Assembly: GCA_039545355.1 (NCBI GenBank)
Contig: BCJJ01000006.1
Location: 1,769,686 to 1,833,685, forward strand
Length of the DNA stretch: 64,000 nucleotides
Reading direction: 5' to 3'
Source: Trichosporon coremiiforme
Lineage: Eukaryota > Basidiomycota > Tremellomycetes > Trichosporonales > Trichosporonaceae
Positions 32,401 through 44,441 of the stretch are shown here, piece after piece. The notes under the pieces were generated by a model that saw only the letters and a list, made by a program, of their open reading frames with translations, did no database searches and was not told the DNA's origin. Positions within the stretch are counted from its first letter, which is position 1; the number at the start of each line of letters is the position of its first letter. A program made the translations under genes and the position numbers.

Positions 32401-34251
32401 AGCAGCAACCTCGCCAACGTCGAGACTGTGCTCGACATCGGATTCAGGCAAGGCGGCTGGAACGTCGTCTGCGAACCAGGCGGCCTCCGCCGCATCATCA
32501 TGAACCTGTATGGTAACTCGGTCAAATTCACTAAGGAGGGATACGTTCAGGTTGCCTTGCGGGAGCTGCCGCACCCGCCAGAGGCTCGTCGCATCCCTAT
32601 TGAGCTTAGTGTCGTTGACACGGGTAAGGGCATCAGCAAGTCGTTCCTTAAGGACCAACTGTTCCAACCCTTCTCCCAGGAGAATCCTTTGCAGCCTGGT
32701 ACCGGCCTGGGCCTTGCGATCGTCAACACCATCGTCCGATCCGAAGGCATGGATGGCAATCTTGAGGTCTGGTCGGCTGAAGGCGTCGGTACCGAGATCA
32801 AGGTCACGTTCGAGGTCGACCTTCTCAATCCGAACGAGCAGGACGAGATGACCAAGCCCGACCCAATCCTGACCACCTTCGACCCCGAGCTCGGGAATGG
32901 TTTTTCTGTCGCCTTCATCGGTCTCAGCCCTGACCATCGCGGGCACCGCTTACTGTCCGAAGTCATGACGCAGTACTCGAACGCCCTTGGTTTCTCGATC
33001 GTCGATGATCTGCGCCAGGCAGACATCGTTCTTGCGAACGAGACGTATGCCCTCATCCCCGAAATCGTGGACGTCTTGCACAGCCGAGCTCTCATTGTCC
33101 TCAGTTCGATTAAGGGTCAGGACAAGGAAGCGATCAGGCGGACTGCAGCGACGAAGGGCCACATCGGACTGTGGCACAAGCCTCTCGCGCCGTGCTTATT
33201 CATGAAGGAGATGCAGCGAGCCGTGGAGTGGCTGAAGGGGCCGCGATCGGAAGGTGCCGTCCCGCGTACCGAGTCTGTGCTGTCGTCCCGGAACCCGAGT
33301 GTACTTGACCGGCCGCCCGGCGCGTCGGCCCAGGGTGATCCGTCTCCACTGGCAAACGGCAACGGCGACCGACTCGGGACTCCCGAACCTCTGAATCTGG
33401 CCCACCACCCGAAGATGAACGACACGCCCGGTCTCAGCGTGTTGAACCATCCCCACTTCAAGCAAGCAACTTTGAGCCGCCGTCATTCGGAGGAGGCTAA
33501 GGGCAGTCGACGCCCTGTCCGGCCGCCACTCGGGTCGCGCGGCACGACTTTCGACGGCCGGGACATTAAGGGCGACAGTCCTCCGCCTGACGAGCGCTCC
33601 GGTTTCGTCTCGGCAGAGTCCTCCCCTGGTTCGTCAGTTTCCAGCAACTCAACTGTTCCGCTGGGCGACGGAGGTGCCATGCTGCGTGCGGTCACGATGA
33701 CACCTGCGCTCGCTGCACTTCGACGGCAGAGCCGACCCCGCGTCATGGTTGTCGAGGACAATGCGATCAACCGCCGAGTCCTGACTGCCTTCCTGCGCAA
33801 GAAGGGCTTCAGCCACTCGGAAGCTGTCGACGGCGCGAAGGGCGTGCAGCTGTTCCGCGACACGCCGCCGTCGCACTGGGACGTGATCCTGATGGACATC
33901 AACATGCCGATCATGGACGGACTCGAAGCAACACGCATCATCCGCACGATCGAGGCGTCGCGGCGCCACTGCGTCAAGTCGCCGAACGGCGACAGCAAGC
34001 CCAAGCTCATGGGCAACGAAATCTCGGGCAAGGGCGCGGACACCAGTAACGCTGAGGACGCCCCGCGCTCGCGTGACCCGCCCAAGTCGAGCCGCGCCCA
34101 CGATCCAACGCACGTCAAGATCTTTGCGTTGACGGGTCTTGCGACGAGCGACGACAAACGCACTGCCTTCAACGCCGGCGTTGACGGGTACCTCGTCAAG
34201 CCGGTGTCGCTGTCGTCGCTGGACGTGCTGTTCAAGAAGATTGGCTTTTAA
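29421..34251 (+). CDS. Hybrid histidine kinase with GAF domains and receiver
   Basis: Two exons, 29421-31295 and 31342-34251, 1,594 residues. Residues 1-430 are disordered. A first GAF domain spans about 470-620 (RITHICKLMFNTKMVVMSLLDSD, GFCSHTIL, FFAGAPLRTSDGHNLGALCLIDD); a second about 645-840. HisKA has the H-box SSVSHELRTPLHGI with His 856. The ATPase has the N-box MNLYGNSVKFT, DTGKGIS, LFQPFSQE and GTGLGLAI. Then comes a receiver-like fold without the Asp (about 1,140-1,250), a disordered linker, and a true receiver with VVEDNAINRR, phospho-acceptor Asp 1477 in LMDINMPIMDG, and Lys in GYLVKPV. No transmembrane segment, so it is a soluble sensor feeding a phosphotransfer protein and probably the HOG or Skn7 route. 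Ligand unknown. Long leader and uORFs suggest tight control. Confidence 0.93.
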
Positions 34252-35110
34252 GCGCGGAGGCAACATCGAAGAGGAGGAGGAGCGGAGGAAAGTGCCGTGG
34301 ACAATCTCGAGACACAGCCGCAACTGTACGAATACGTAAGAAGCCAGAAACAACACAAAGTCATCTACCTATCCACATCTAGAGAATCCCCACTGTAGCC
34401 TAGTCAATTATTAACACATGTGTACGAACCCTAGTTAGAGACAAGAATAATGTGTATACAATGCAGGTGTAGAGCATTAGTCGACGTGGTACTTCCTTAC
34501 TGACTTCATGGGCAGAGGAGAGATAAGGAGACATGGAGGAATGCAGGTTGTCCAAGGTATGCGGGCAACTTTGAGGAGACCCTTTCGATCGATAAGCACC
34601 CTCACGCGCGCGATAAGCTCCGTTCACGTGCGTGCATGTGTGTATTTAGACTGGGATACGTATGGAATGCAAGAGAGTTCCGGGAACGAGTCGGGTGTGC
34701 CTTTACGTATCCGTCGTTGGAGTTGGAGCAAAGACGGATGAAACGTATGGACCGGTGTCAGTTTGGTCGAGACTGGACATTCCTAGAGAAACCCGTGTCA
34801 GCGCGCTTTGAGTTTTGGGAGTTGGGTCTGGCACAGACGTGGCACAGACGTATGAATCTGGCACGAACGTAACCGGGTGCGTGCTTGCGTGCATGCGTGC
34901 ATGCTTGCATGCTTGCATGCTTGCGTGCATCTAGCTGGGTGCGGGATGGTCTAGTCCGTCAGCATCCGTCCATTCTGCCGGATGCCGCTGACAGCGGGGC
35001 TAGCCCTACCCAGCCATCCTGACGTGTGCCACACGAGACGAGCTTGGTCAGCCCGATCTTTCAAACTTCTCATACAGATGCACTACACTACTACTTGACA
35101 GCTACAACTC
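34252..35110. other. Convergent 3' region, histidine kinase / GH92 gene
   Basis: 859 bp between two converging genes. It holds a TGCATGCT-type microsatellite (separate entry) and short GGCACAGACGT direct repeats near 34830-34850. No gene is seen. Confidence 0.5.
34877..34930 (+). repeat. TGCATGCT/TGCGTGCA microsatellite
   Basis: About 54 bp of alternating purine-pyrimidine repeats of the GCATGCTT and GCGTGCAT type. Such DNA is self-complementary and can form cruciform or Z-DNA. It lies between two convergent genes. Confidence 0.85.
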
Positions 35111-37843
35111 TTACTTCTCAGGCCATCTCTGCGGCTCCTTCGCCATACCAAACCTCAACTTGGCCCCCTTCATTATATCACGATGTCCAATCGTGATCCG
35201 CCTCCACGGTTTCTCATCTACCTCCAGACCCTTGACGTACTGCTTCTCATCACTGACGCCCCTCGCGCGAATCTTGAGCGTTCCGCCCGGCGTCCACTCC
35301 GCCGCTGGGAGTTGCAGCTCCAGCTTATCGAACAGCGGCGCGCCGATCACGTACTGCCCCCCGGCTGGGTCGACGGGGTAGAACCCCAGCGCCGTGAAGA
35401 GGTAGAACGCGCTCATCTGGCCGCAGTCCTCGTTTCCACTCAGTCCTAGGGCGGTGTGGTTGTACTCGCTCTCGGCTAGGGAGCGGGCCCAGTGCTGTGT
35501 CTTGCTAGGGATGCCGGCGAGGGCGTACACATAGGGCTGCGGTCAGCTCGAGAACGGAGTCGCAGCTTACGATGTGGTGGCTCGGCTCGTTTGTGTGCAG
35601 GTTGTGCCCACCGTCGAAATGCGCGTCGGCAAACTTCTCGAACTTGTCCTTGCCGCCCATCAGCTCGACGAGGCCGGGGACGTCGTGCTGTCTGTCAGCT
35701 TGCAACGAGCCTGGCGGCTGAAGCAGCTGCCGCACTTACCATCACAGTCAGACTGTACGCCCAGTGGTCGCCCTCACACCATCCCTCCCACTCGCCGGCC
35801 CAGGAGCCATCCTCGTTCCTCGCCTCCATGAAACCGGTACGCTTGTTCCAGATGTTCTTGTAGTTCTTGGACCGCTTCTCGAGGAGCGTTGCGTTGTGCT
35901 CGTCGCCAGAGAGGCGGGCGACGATGGCGGCGGCGTGGTCGTCGTACGCGTAGTCCAGCGTGCGCGAGCCAGCCTCGCTGTGGCGGTCATTCGCAACCCA
36001 GCCGTTCTTCATGTATTCTGTCAGACCGGCACGCACTTCTTGCGGCGTGTGCTGCTGCCTGTCCCAGTATCGGATCTCCTCGTCGTGGTCGGGCGGCACG
36101 AACGCGTTCTTCATGACGGCCGCATACGCCAATGCCTTGTCGAAGCCCGTCACGCCGGCGTTCAGCGCCTGTGCGACGATGCTGTCCGCGTGCGTCGCGA
36201 CCATGATGTTTGTCTCGACAATGTTCTTCCACATCGGCATCCAGCCGCCCTGCACGTAGTCCTGGAGCATGCTCTGGATCATCGGGCCAGAGCGCTCAGG
36301 CGCGACGAGCAGCTGCCACGCCGTTGTGGCGCGGAACGTGTCCCAGATGCTGTACCCGGAGTACGACACGCCACTTACGACCTTGTCCAGGTATCCCGAG
36401 TAGTACTTCCACTTGGGCTTCTCGTTGGTGCCCGCGTTCTCGGACACTTCGTAAGGATACACGAGCGTGTGCGCAAAGCCGGTGTAGAGGACTGTCTTGT
36501 TCTGTGGCGTGGCGCCAGACACGGTGAGCCGGTCGAGCTTCTCGGCCCACGTCTTGCGCGTCTCACGCGACGTCTGCGCGAGAGTCTGACCATCGGGAAT
36601 CTCGAGGTCAATGTTGCGCCGCGCCTGCTCGATGCTGATGAACGAGACGCCGATGCGGACGTCGACCGACTTCGTGCCCCGGTCGAAGGTCGCCCATCCG
36701 CTCAGCAGGTTCGACTCGGCTTCGAGACCAGCGTACGGAAGACCGTTGCACGTGATACCGCCCTTGACAATCGGCTCGCTGAAACGTGCGACGAAGTACC
36801 CCTTGAACTCCTTCGCTGGGATCTCCTCGGAAAGGAGGATCTTGCTGCGGTAGTCAGCTTCGCAGTTCAGGCGTAGCTTACTCCTGGCGTTCGTCGTTCC
36901 AGCCGTAGATCTCGTTACGCTCTGTGTCAACGCTCACCCATCCGAGAGGGTAGGTGACGTTGTTGGGGTCGTTCGTGAAAACGCTCCGGCGGCTGGCGTC
37001 GAGAACAACGTAAGGATCCACGCGATGGCTGTTGGGGTGGAAGGTGAAGCGGAGGTGGCCGACGCGGCTCGTCGCCGAGAGCTCGGCACGCACATCGCCG
37101 TGGTACCCGTGCAGCAAGTTGGAGTAGTAGTTTGCACTCGCGTACTCGTTCTTGCGCTGGAAGGGCATCGCGCGCTGCAAGAAGTCGGTGATGACCGGCC
37201 CGATGCCGGCGTGTACCTGCACGGGACCCGACTCGCCCATCCACACGGCCGGCTGGTGCGTACCGATGAATCCGGAGAGCGCCGTGTCAGTCTGGTTGTA
37301 AGGGCACATCGAGACGTCTGCTGTCAGTTTCCGCTAGGCCCCCTAGCAACTCACAGTTCAGACGGGATTGCGGCGTCCATCGCGTCATCGCGAATGGCGG
37401 CGCGACGGCCGGGATCATGCCGCCAGAGAGGTCCGGCTCGGGCCTGGCGTCAGCTGATGGTTACAAGCAAGCGCAGCTCAGCGAAGGAAGTTAGTGGTGA
37501 CTCACCCATCGTTGCCGAGCATGACGTTGGTGTGGAACAACGCGTCGCTGACGGGCTTGACGAACTCGCGAGGTGCGGTCTCCTTGCGCCCATCGTCGAA
37601 GGGAGCGTGTCCCTTAACTTCTCCGTCAAGGACCGTGTTCAACGTCCAGCCGTCCTGATACTTGTTGATGGCGAAGTAGAGGAAGCCTAACAGAACGCCA
37701 TAGACGAGTGCCGTTGCCGTCGTCTTCCTCTTGGCCGGGTCACGGGAGGTTGCTGCGCCCTTCCCGGGCGAGTTCAGGTGCGTCGTCTCCGAGACCCGTG
37801 GGGGCGGGCTCGCGCGCCGCTTCGGAGTCGGTACCTTCGACAT
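35111..37843 (-). CDS. Glycoside hydrolase family 92 alpha-mannosidase
   Basis: Six exons: 37506-37843, 37355-37443, 36882-37317, 35740-36844, 35571-35687 and 35111-35536; 836 residues. A short basic N terminus followed by ALVYGVLLGFLYFAINKY (about 46-63) is a signal-anchor, so a type II membrane or secreted enzyme of the secretory route or vacuole is likely. GH92 marks are full: MIPAVAPPFAMTRW, GFIGTHQPAVWMGESGP, SGYSIWDTFRATTAWQLL, THDV-type HDVPGLVELMGG, the catalytic loop HTNEPSHHIPY and GLSGNEDCGQMSAFYLFTALGFYPVDP. Fungal and bacterial GH92 enzymes are calcium-dependent exo-alpha-1,2-(and other) mannosidases. Linkage choice cannot be read. The fifth exon start needs the second of two nearby ACAG acceptors. 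Confidence 0.93.
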
Positions 37844-39158
37844 TGCCTCTTATGTGGTAGAGTGGGCGCTGGTGAGGAAGGCGCTGTGTTATATGGTCAG
37901 TTGTGTGCGCTGTGACACCCGTTACCTGGACGACCCCGCACATGTGACGTCTGGTGGAGGCGGGGAAGGCAGCGAGGAAGGCGAGGAAGGCTCGCGTCTT
38001 GGATCTGATTCCGCTCCAGCTTCGCGGTCTGACCACCCTCCAGTTTTCAGCTTGCAGAGGGCGGACTGCGAGCTTACGAGCGGACTGCAACAGACAGAGG
38101 ACATGCAAGCAAGTACACGAGCAACCCCAGACACCCCGTCACACACGTCGCTCGCACGCAGACCATCAGTCATTGAAGTGGCACAGAAGAAGCAACACAA
38201 GGGTAGTGTTCATCGAAAGTAAAGAGTACAAAGAAAGAGAAGAAAAATGTCTACCCCTCATGAAACTCCGTTCATCCACGGTTAAGTAGTAAAGGAAGCG
38301 AAGCGATTATGAGGTAAGTTGCTCTACGATCAGAACCGATGCCAAGTGGTAGCAAGTCGTCCCCCATCGTAGGGGCGACGGCAATACGGTTCGTCGTCGA
38401 TAAGGTGAAGAACTCCCAGGATGGGCTGCATTTTTCGTTTATATACCGAGCATCCGGACTCGCGGACTTGCGCGACTGTCCGTTCTGGTGCGAGTGTCCT
38501 TTGGTGCGAGCGAACTGCAGCGCACGGGAGGGCGAGCGGGGTCTACGGGTCTACATAGCGGGCGGCCGCGACCAATCGAAGATCCCGCCTACGCGGCCAG
38601 GTTGTAGCTAGCAAGGGACGGAAATATCACCAGTACTGCGGAGATATGTGCCTATTCAGTCTGTGTGGCGGCAACTAACTTGATCGACCGGCACACGGCA
38701 CACACACGCACGAGCCAGCCTAGACTGCAACTGGGTGCGAGGCCCGGCCCGGCGCGTACATAACCAGGGGCTCGTGCGCACAAGAATTTTGGTCCGGTGT
38801 ACTCTTGTGTTTGCTCTGTCTTCGACTTGTGTGCTGCCAGTCTTGTTCGGCCCTGGCAGCGTCCTCTCAACTTGTAAGTCTTCGCCCCCTCTCCTCTCCC
38901 CTCCCCTCGACGCTGTCGCCCGCGCTCAGCGTCACCCACTGTGATGACAACATCTGTGAAAAATAGGAAGTGCCATCTGTATCAGCCCATAGCGGCTATG
39001 CTGTTTCCAGGTTCTCTGAAATCCCTCCTTTCATTATCCTCTTGTGAAAGGGATGTGTTGCTGACGTTAACTCAGACTCTAGCTTTACTCATTACTCTTC
39101 GCTTCTCGCTCGATATGTCTAATGGAATGCATCTATGTTGCTACACTGAAACGCCGTG
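37844..39158. other. Intergenic: GH92 promoter and RGP1 3' flank
   Basis: 1.3 kb. On the minus strand a TATATAAA sits at 38438-38445, about 600 bp before the GH92 start, and could serve a long leader. The stretch 38941-39160 is visibly less GC-rich than its surroundings; on the plus strand it opens with GTGATGA, a box C-like element, preceded by a GTAAGT...CTCAG intron-like segment at about 38874-38929. No protein gene is supported. Confidence 0.45.
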
Positions 39159-41967
39159 CTACACCGTAAAGTTGCTTGGTCTAACGACGAACGCCGTGTT
39201 GCCCGCGAGCACCTGGATGGGCACCTCACACTGAACCGTCTGTGTCTCGCTCTCGCTCCATTCGCCGTCGCGAACAAAGTAGGGTGCGAGCCCTGGTGCC
39301 GCAGTGTACGGACCGTTGTCGCAGTCACCCTCGACTGGCACCAACGATAACACCTCGGGCTCAGCTAACGGCTTCGATGGCGGCAGCTCGTCCACTGACT
39401 CCAACGCCTCGAGCGCAGCGTAGTCCTCCTCGGAGAACTCGTCTGCGTCAAACTGCTCGGGCGTCGCGACCAGGAACGCGAGCTTCAGCCGCCACTCCAG
39501 CCCACCGTGCCGACCCTCGCTGCCCGCGACTAACCCGAACGCAGGCGTCGCGTCGGATGGAATGTCGAGGCTGAATGGCGTGCGCGAGGTGTGCACCGCG
39601 TAGCTGGAGCGGAACTCAGCGTGCACACGCCGCAAGTCTGGCTGCTTGACTCGTCCCGCTTCGCTCGCACTCGGCGGCAAGAGCGTCTCGGGGATCAGCT
39701 CGTGCGTTTCGAGGTAGGCGGAGAACTTGATTACACGTCCAGTCGCTTTCGGCTCGTTGAATGTCACCACGCCCGTAACTGTCTCGCCGAGCCGGTACGC
39801 CGTCTTAATTAGCGTCAGGACGGCGACCACTTCGCCGTCCTTCGTGATGTCGAACGAGGCTGGGCGTCAGTTTGGCGCGGGGCTAACGTAACTCACCCTT
39901 CGGGCTATGCCGTGACAGAATTTGCACGACCTCACCGCACTTCTGCGTTTCCTCCACAAGCTCGTCGTCTCCTGCCACGATACTTGTCGAGCGGGGACGC
40001 ACTTGTGTTCGCTCGGGCTCTGGGGACAGGAAGAAGTCTGCTTTCGTGGGCGACTTGTTCATCCTCGTTGATGTTTTCGGAGTCAAAGGGTTGAACGGTT
40101 TGCTAGGCGAAGGCGGCACCGGGATGTGTCCGTCGGCCGCTGGCTCAACCGTTTCCATGAGCTGCCGAGCATAGGCAGCGAGTGAATTGGGTTTCGGCTG
40201 AGGCGGTTCTTTCGGGCCGGTGTTGCGCCGTCGAGACAGTGGCGTCGTCGCGTCCGGAGTCTGCTCCACAATCACGCCCTCCTCCTTTGTCTGAATGACA
40301 GGGTCCAGAATGTTATACGTGCTGAGCGGACGCGGTAGCGAGACATTGGGCCATATCCGCACGGGAACGGAGATTTCCTTCGTCCGCTGGCGCTTCCCTC
40401 CACCAGGTAGGGATACGTTCAGCGAAATGACGAGATCGTAGGAGAATCGCATAGCTTTGCCCTTGAACGCGGGCGGAAGCGATGTCGGCAGCTGCAAGGT
40501 GTACACATCTGCCAGGTCAGTTTCACAGCCGGCGTAAACGCTACTCACACTCCTTCGTTTCCCCTTCCCCAAGCTTGATGTCGACTCCCATCAGGCTTCT
40601 AGTCGTCTCCAAGACGGGCAGATCGTGCGTGTTCCAAACACGCCTCCGCTCCTCTTCAAGACTACCACCTGCTGCGCCGCCGACCATGCTCTTGGCCAAG
40701 CCAAACAAGCTTCCGGTCAGGCTGGGACGGGTCTGGTGGCCGATAGTACCGGTCCCAAAATTCAGCGCCCATCTTGATCCCAGCGTGCTCTTATCCTGCT
40801 CGCTTGACGGAATCAGCGAGCCAGAGCCAATAGGCTGGTGTAAGAGTCGAGACCGTAGAGGCAGTAGCGGATCAGGCGGAATGTATGACGTAGAGGGGGC
40901 AAACCGCGCAATGAGGCGCGTATGCGCCCACAGTACCGTAGTCGTTCCCACCTGAGAAACTGGCTTTGTCCGCAGCTGCGGGTGCAGGGGAGGAGCGTCG
41001 ATATCTCCGAACGCAGTGTGGTGGTAGGTGGGGGAGCGGGCGTGCAGTGGTCGTTGGCGTCGTCTGTCGCTGCCGTTGGACAACGTCGAATGCAACGACG
41101 CTGGGGAAGGTACCCCGGGCGACCCTCCAGGCGAAGGTAGATCTGGCGTAAATAACCGTCCCGGATCCTTCACTGGTGAAGACCTCGGCGTTGACCGCGT
41201 GGGAGACTCCTCGAGGACATTGGGTAATGATGGTGTCGGGCTCGGGGACGGTCGCACTGAGTTGCGCGAGACGTCCAACGGGGATGGTCCTTTGAAGGAA
41301 TCGAGGCGTTCCGAGCTCCCTGATCGTAACTCTGTCGACGTCTCGCTGTCACTTTGAAGCGGCGGTGTGTGAGATGGAAACCTGGACTCGTCCGGATTGG
41401 GCGAACTGAAGGCGGCCGTGCTTGCGACTGAAATCTTGCGAGCGTGCGGGTGCGATAATGGGATGGTTGGTGTCCGGCGCGTCGGTAGTGGTGGGGGCAG
41501 AGGCGTCGATGGCTCTGGAGGTTAGTCTGTTACCAGCGCTAGCGCTGCAGATCCCACTTACCCGACCGATCACCGCCTCCCAAGGCCCAGATCATCTCCT
41601 GCGAGCTGACGCTCTTGTCGAGAGCTAAGCTCTGGCTGCGGCGCGTGTGACCTATACCGCTCGGTCTGCGAGCATGCTCCCCTCTCCATTTTCCGTCCGG
41701 GGAGAACGTTGGAGTACCGGGGCTTGCTGGGCTGGTCGGTGTTCGTTTCTGCAGCGGCAACAGATGCGTGGGATGGGGACGCGACGTCGAGGGCTGCGCG
41801 GCGCCATCTAGTGAGCGCAGGTGAGGAGGAATACGCGTGTTTCTCAGAGTGATGACTGCCGAAAAGGTCTCTCCGGCGTAGAAGGCGGACGCCGACGGCG
41901 TGACGGTGACTTCAAGATGAGCGTCATCGAGGTCGATCGGCGGGGTCGTCGAGCCGCGAGAGAACAT
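39159..41967 (-). CDS. RGP1: RGP1-like subunit of the Ric1-Rgp1 Ypt6 exchange factor
   Basis: Four exons: 41562-41967, 40549-41514, 39897-40508 and 39159-39859; 894 residues. Rgp1 has an arrestin-like fold and works with Ric1 at the Golgi to activate the Rab6 GTPase Ypt6. Seen here: an N-terminal beta domain (DDAHLEVTVTPSASAFYAGETFSAVITLRNT), a long Ser/Pro-rich linker, a middle segment with KAMRFSYDLVISLNVSLP and VPVRIWPNVS, and the C-terminal block SFDITKDGEVVAVLTLIKTAYRLGETVTGVV with VPIQVLAGNTAF at the end. Start set at the ATG at 41967 (CCACCATGTT context); an upstream in-frame TTG is not a start. Head-to-head with ESA1. Confidence 0.85.
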
Positions 41968-42593
41968 GGTGGTGGCAGGGACAGAGCCTCCAGGCAAAGG
42001 CAGCCGGAGGATCTGACGGAAGAGGATGTGGTATGCACAAGACGGGTGGTGTGAGGAGGGAAGGAAGGATTAGATGAGCTGGTCGTGACAAGCCGAGGAC
42101 GATGGCAACGTAAGGCGACAGGCGAGGGTCAGGAGCCGGCGGTCGTGTTCCTCCTCCTCGTGTCTCATGACTGTGGAGACCCCGCTGCCGACTGCGGAAA
42201 TGCTCCCCTGCAGCCCATATGCTCCCGTTCACAAACAACCCTTCCTACTGGGCTTCCGCCACGCAGATTTTTCATCGATTTCCTTCGTCGTTCACCTGCG
42301 CTTTCATCGTCGAACATCGCCCTCCAGTCGTCTCAATCCACACCGGCGACCGCGCGCATTTGTCCCTATCTCGGCACTCAGTCCGCCACCGTTTGTTTCG
42401 TTCCGGACCGTGCACCACAACCTGCGATAAGCGCGGTGGCGGCTGATTGTCTGATCAAGCACCAATTCATTTGGTCCCGCCAGTGTGACTCTCCTGACCT
42501 CCACCTGCGAGACCTCCACCACCGACGTCCACCGATCGATCGTCTCCTGATCTCTACCACCGGCTCGAGTAGTGCTTAGCTCTCACAAAGAAA
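41968..42593. promoter_or_regulatory. Divergent promoter RGP1 / ESA1
   Basis: 626 bp between start codons. The ESA1 side is CT-rich, as a leader would be. No TATA box is seen, in keeping with housekeeping genes. Confidence 0.5.
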
Positions 42594-44265
42594 ATGGCTG
42601 GAACACCCTCTTCGAAGGCCGGACGGTCTGGCTCCGAGCCGCCTCCTCCGAAGGTCGCCGCGCCAGGCTCTTACACTCTGTCTGTGAGTACCATGTGTAG
42701 CCGTCGATTACCGAGTGGTCACTAACCTTGTTCAGGATGTGGTTCCGGGAGTGAAGATCTTCGTCGCGAAGCCCCTGGGTAATGGGCAGGAGGAGCACCG
42801 GAAAGCCGAGATTCTCTCTACGAGACCGAAACCTGTCTCAGCGTTTGCCCCGAAACCTGGACCGAACGACCCGAAGCCAGACCCGCGTGACGATGTCGAG
42901 TACTATGTGCACTACGTCGAGTTCAACAAGCGTCTCGACGAGTGGGTCGGTGGAAGCCGCCTGCTTACCGACAAAGAGCTCGAATGGCCGCAGCCCAAGG
43001 AGGAGTCGAACAAGAAGAAGACAGGAAAGGCGACTCCGAAGGCGTCTGGCGCTGCCTCCCCGTCACGACCATCTAAGGGCGGAGCGCCGAAGAGTCTTTT
43101 GAAGAAGGCTGCGACGAAAGCCGCTTCACAGGTTGGCAAGGTCCCTAGCAAGGGCAAGGCGAGCAAGAGCAAGGCTGGCAAGGGATCGGGAGCCACGACT
43201 GGAGACGAGACCGACGACACGGATGATGCGGACGGCGAGGATGACACGGATGCGGAGGGCGATGTCTCCATGTCGTCAGCCGACGGCGACAATGAGGTCG
43301 AGGACATGAAGCCGAGTGACCCCCGCGCCGGACCGGCTGTGTTCAGTAAGAAGGACGAGATTGAGAAGCTGCGAACATCGGGTTCGATGACACAGAGTCA
43401 CAGCGAGATTTCTCGTGTCAAGAACCTGAACAAGCTGCAGATCGGCAAGTCAGAGGTCGAGTCGTGGTACTTCTCGCCGTATCCGGCCGAGTACGCGTAC
43501 CTGCCGAAGCTGTACATCTGCGAGTTCTGCTTGCTGTACTACCCGAGCCTCACGCAGCTCACGCGGCACCGAACAAAATGCACGCTGCAACACCCTCCGG
43601 GCAACGAGATCTACCGCAAGGACAACATTTCGTTTTTCGAGATCGACGGACGGCGGCAGCGGACATGGTGCCGGAACCTGTGTCTGCTGAGCAAGTGTTT
43701 CCTAGATCACAAGACGCTCTACTACGACGTTGATCCGTTCATGTACTACTGCATGACGGTCAAGGACGAGTACGGTGACCACCTGATCGGGTACTTTTCA
43801 AAGGAGAAGGAGAGCGCGGAGGGATACAACGTTGCGTGCATCTTGACGCTGCCGCAGCACCAGCGTAAGGGATACGGTAAAGTGCTCATCGAATTCTCGT
43901 ACGAGCTTTCCAAGGTCGAGGGCAAGCTCGGCTCGCCCGAGAAGCCGCTGTCCGACCTTGGTCTCCTCTCGTACCGCGCCTACTGGCAGGAGAAGATTGT
44001 CGACCTCCTCACCGAATCAGAGGACGAAATCTCGCTCGACGAGATTGCCCAGCGCACGTCCATCACGCACGGAGACATCATGCACACGTGCCAGGCACTG
44101 CAGATGATCAAGTACTACAAGGGCCAGCACATCATCCACCTCACGGACGCCGTGCTCGAGCAACACCAGAAGACGAAGGCCAAGACGCGCAACGCGATCG
44201 ACCCGACGTGCCTCAAGTGGAAGCCGCCCGTGTTCACGCGCTCGCAGCTTTCGTTCGGCTTCTAG
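42594..44265 (+). CDS. ESA1: MYST histone acetyltransferase ESA1 (NuA4 catalytic subunit)
   Basis: Exons 42594-42683 and 42736-44265, 539 residues. It acetylates H4 and H2A in the NuA4 complex. Domains in order: chromo-barrel/Tudor-knot (about 31-100, YYVHYVEFNKRLDEWVGGSRL), a Lys-rich then Asp-rich linker (105-220), the C2HC zinc finger CEFCLLYYPSLTQLTRHRTKC (about 291-311), and the MYST core with the catalytic Cys in YNVACILTLPQHQRKGYGK (about 398) and the catalytic Glu in EFSYELSKVEG. The acetyl-CoA loop QRKGYGK is intact. The end KWKPPVFTRSQLSFGF is typical of Esa1. The acidic linker is longer than in budding yeast. Confidence 0.97.
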
Positions 44266-44441
44266 ACTGTTTCGCTCTCCTCACTCTCCCTTTCTCATAT
44301 CTCATCTCGTATTCTGTAGTTGTAGCAAGTACACCAAGGCTCTTTTGCTCTCTAACCAATAGCCATGAAAAAATGCATGATAGTACATATAATACTGGTA
44401 GTGCGGAACGGAACCCAAGTCTAAGTCTTGACGACGATGAT

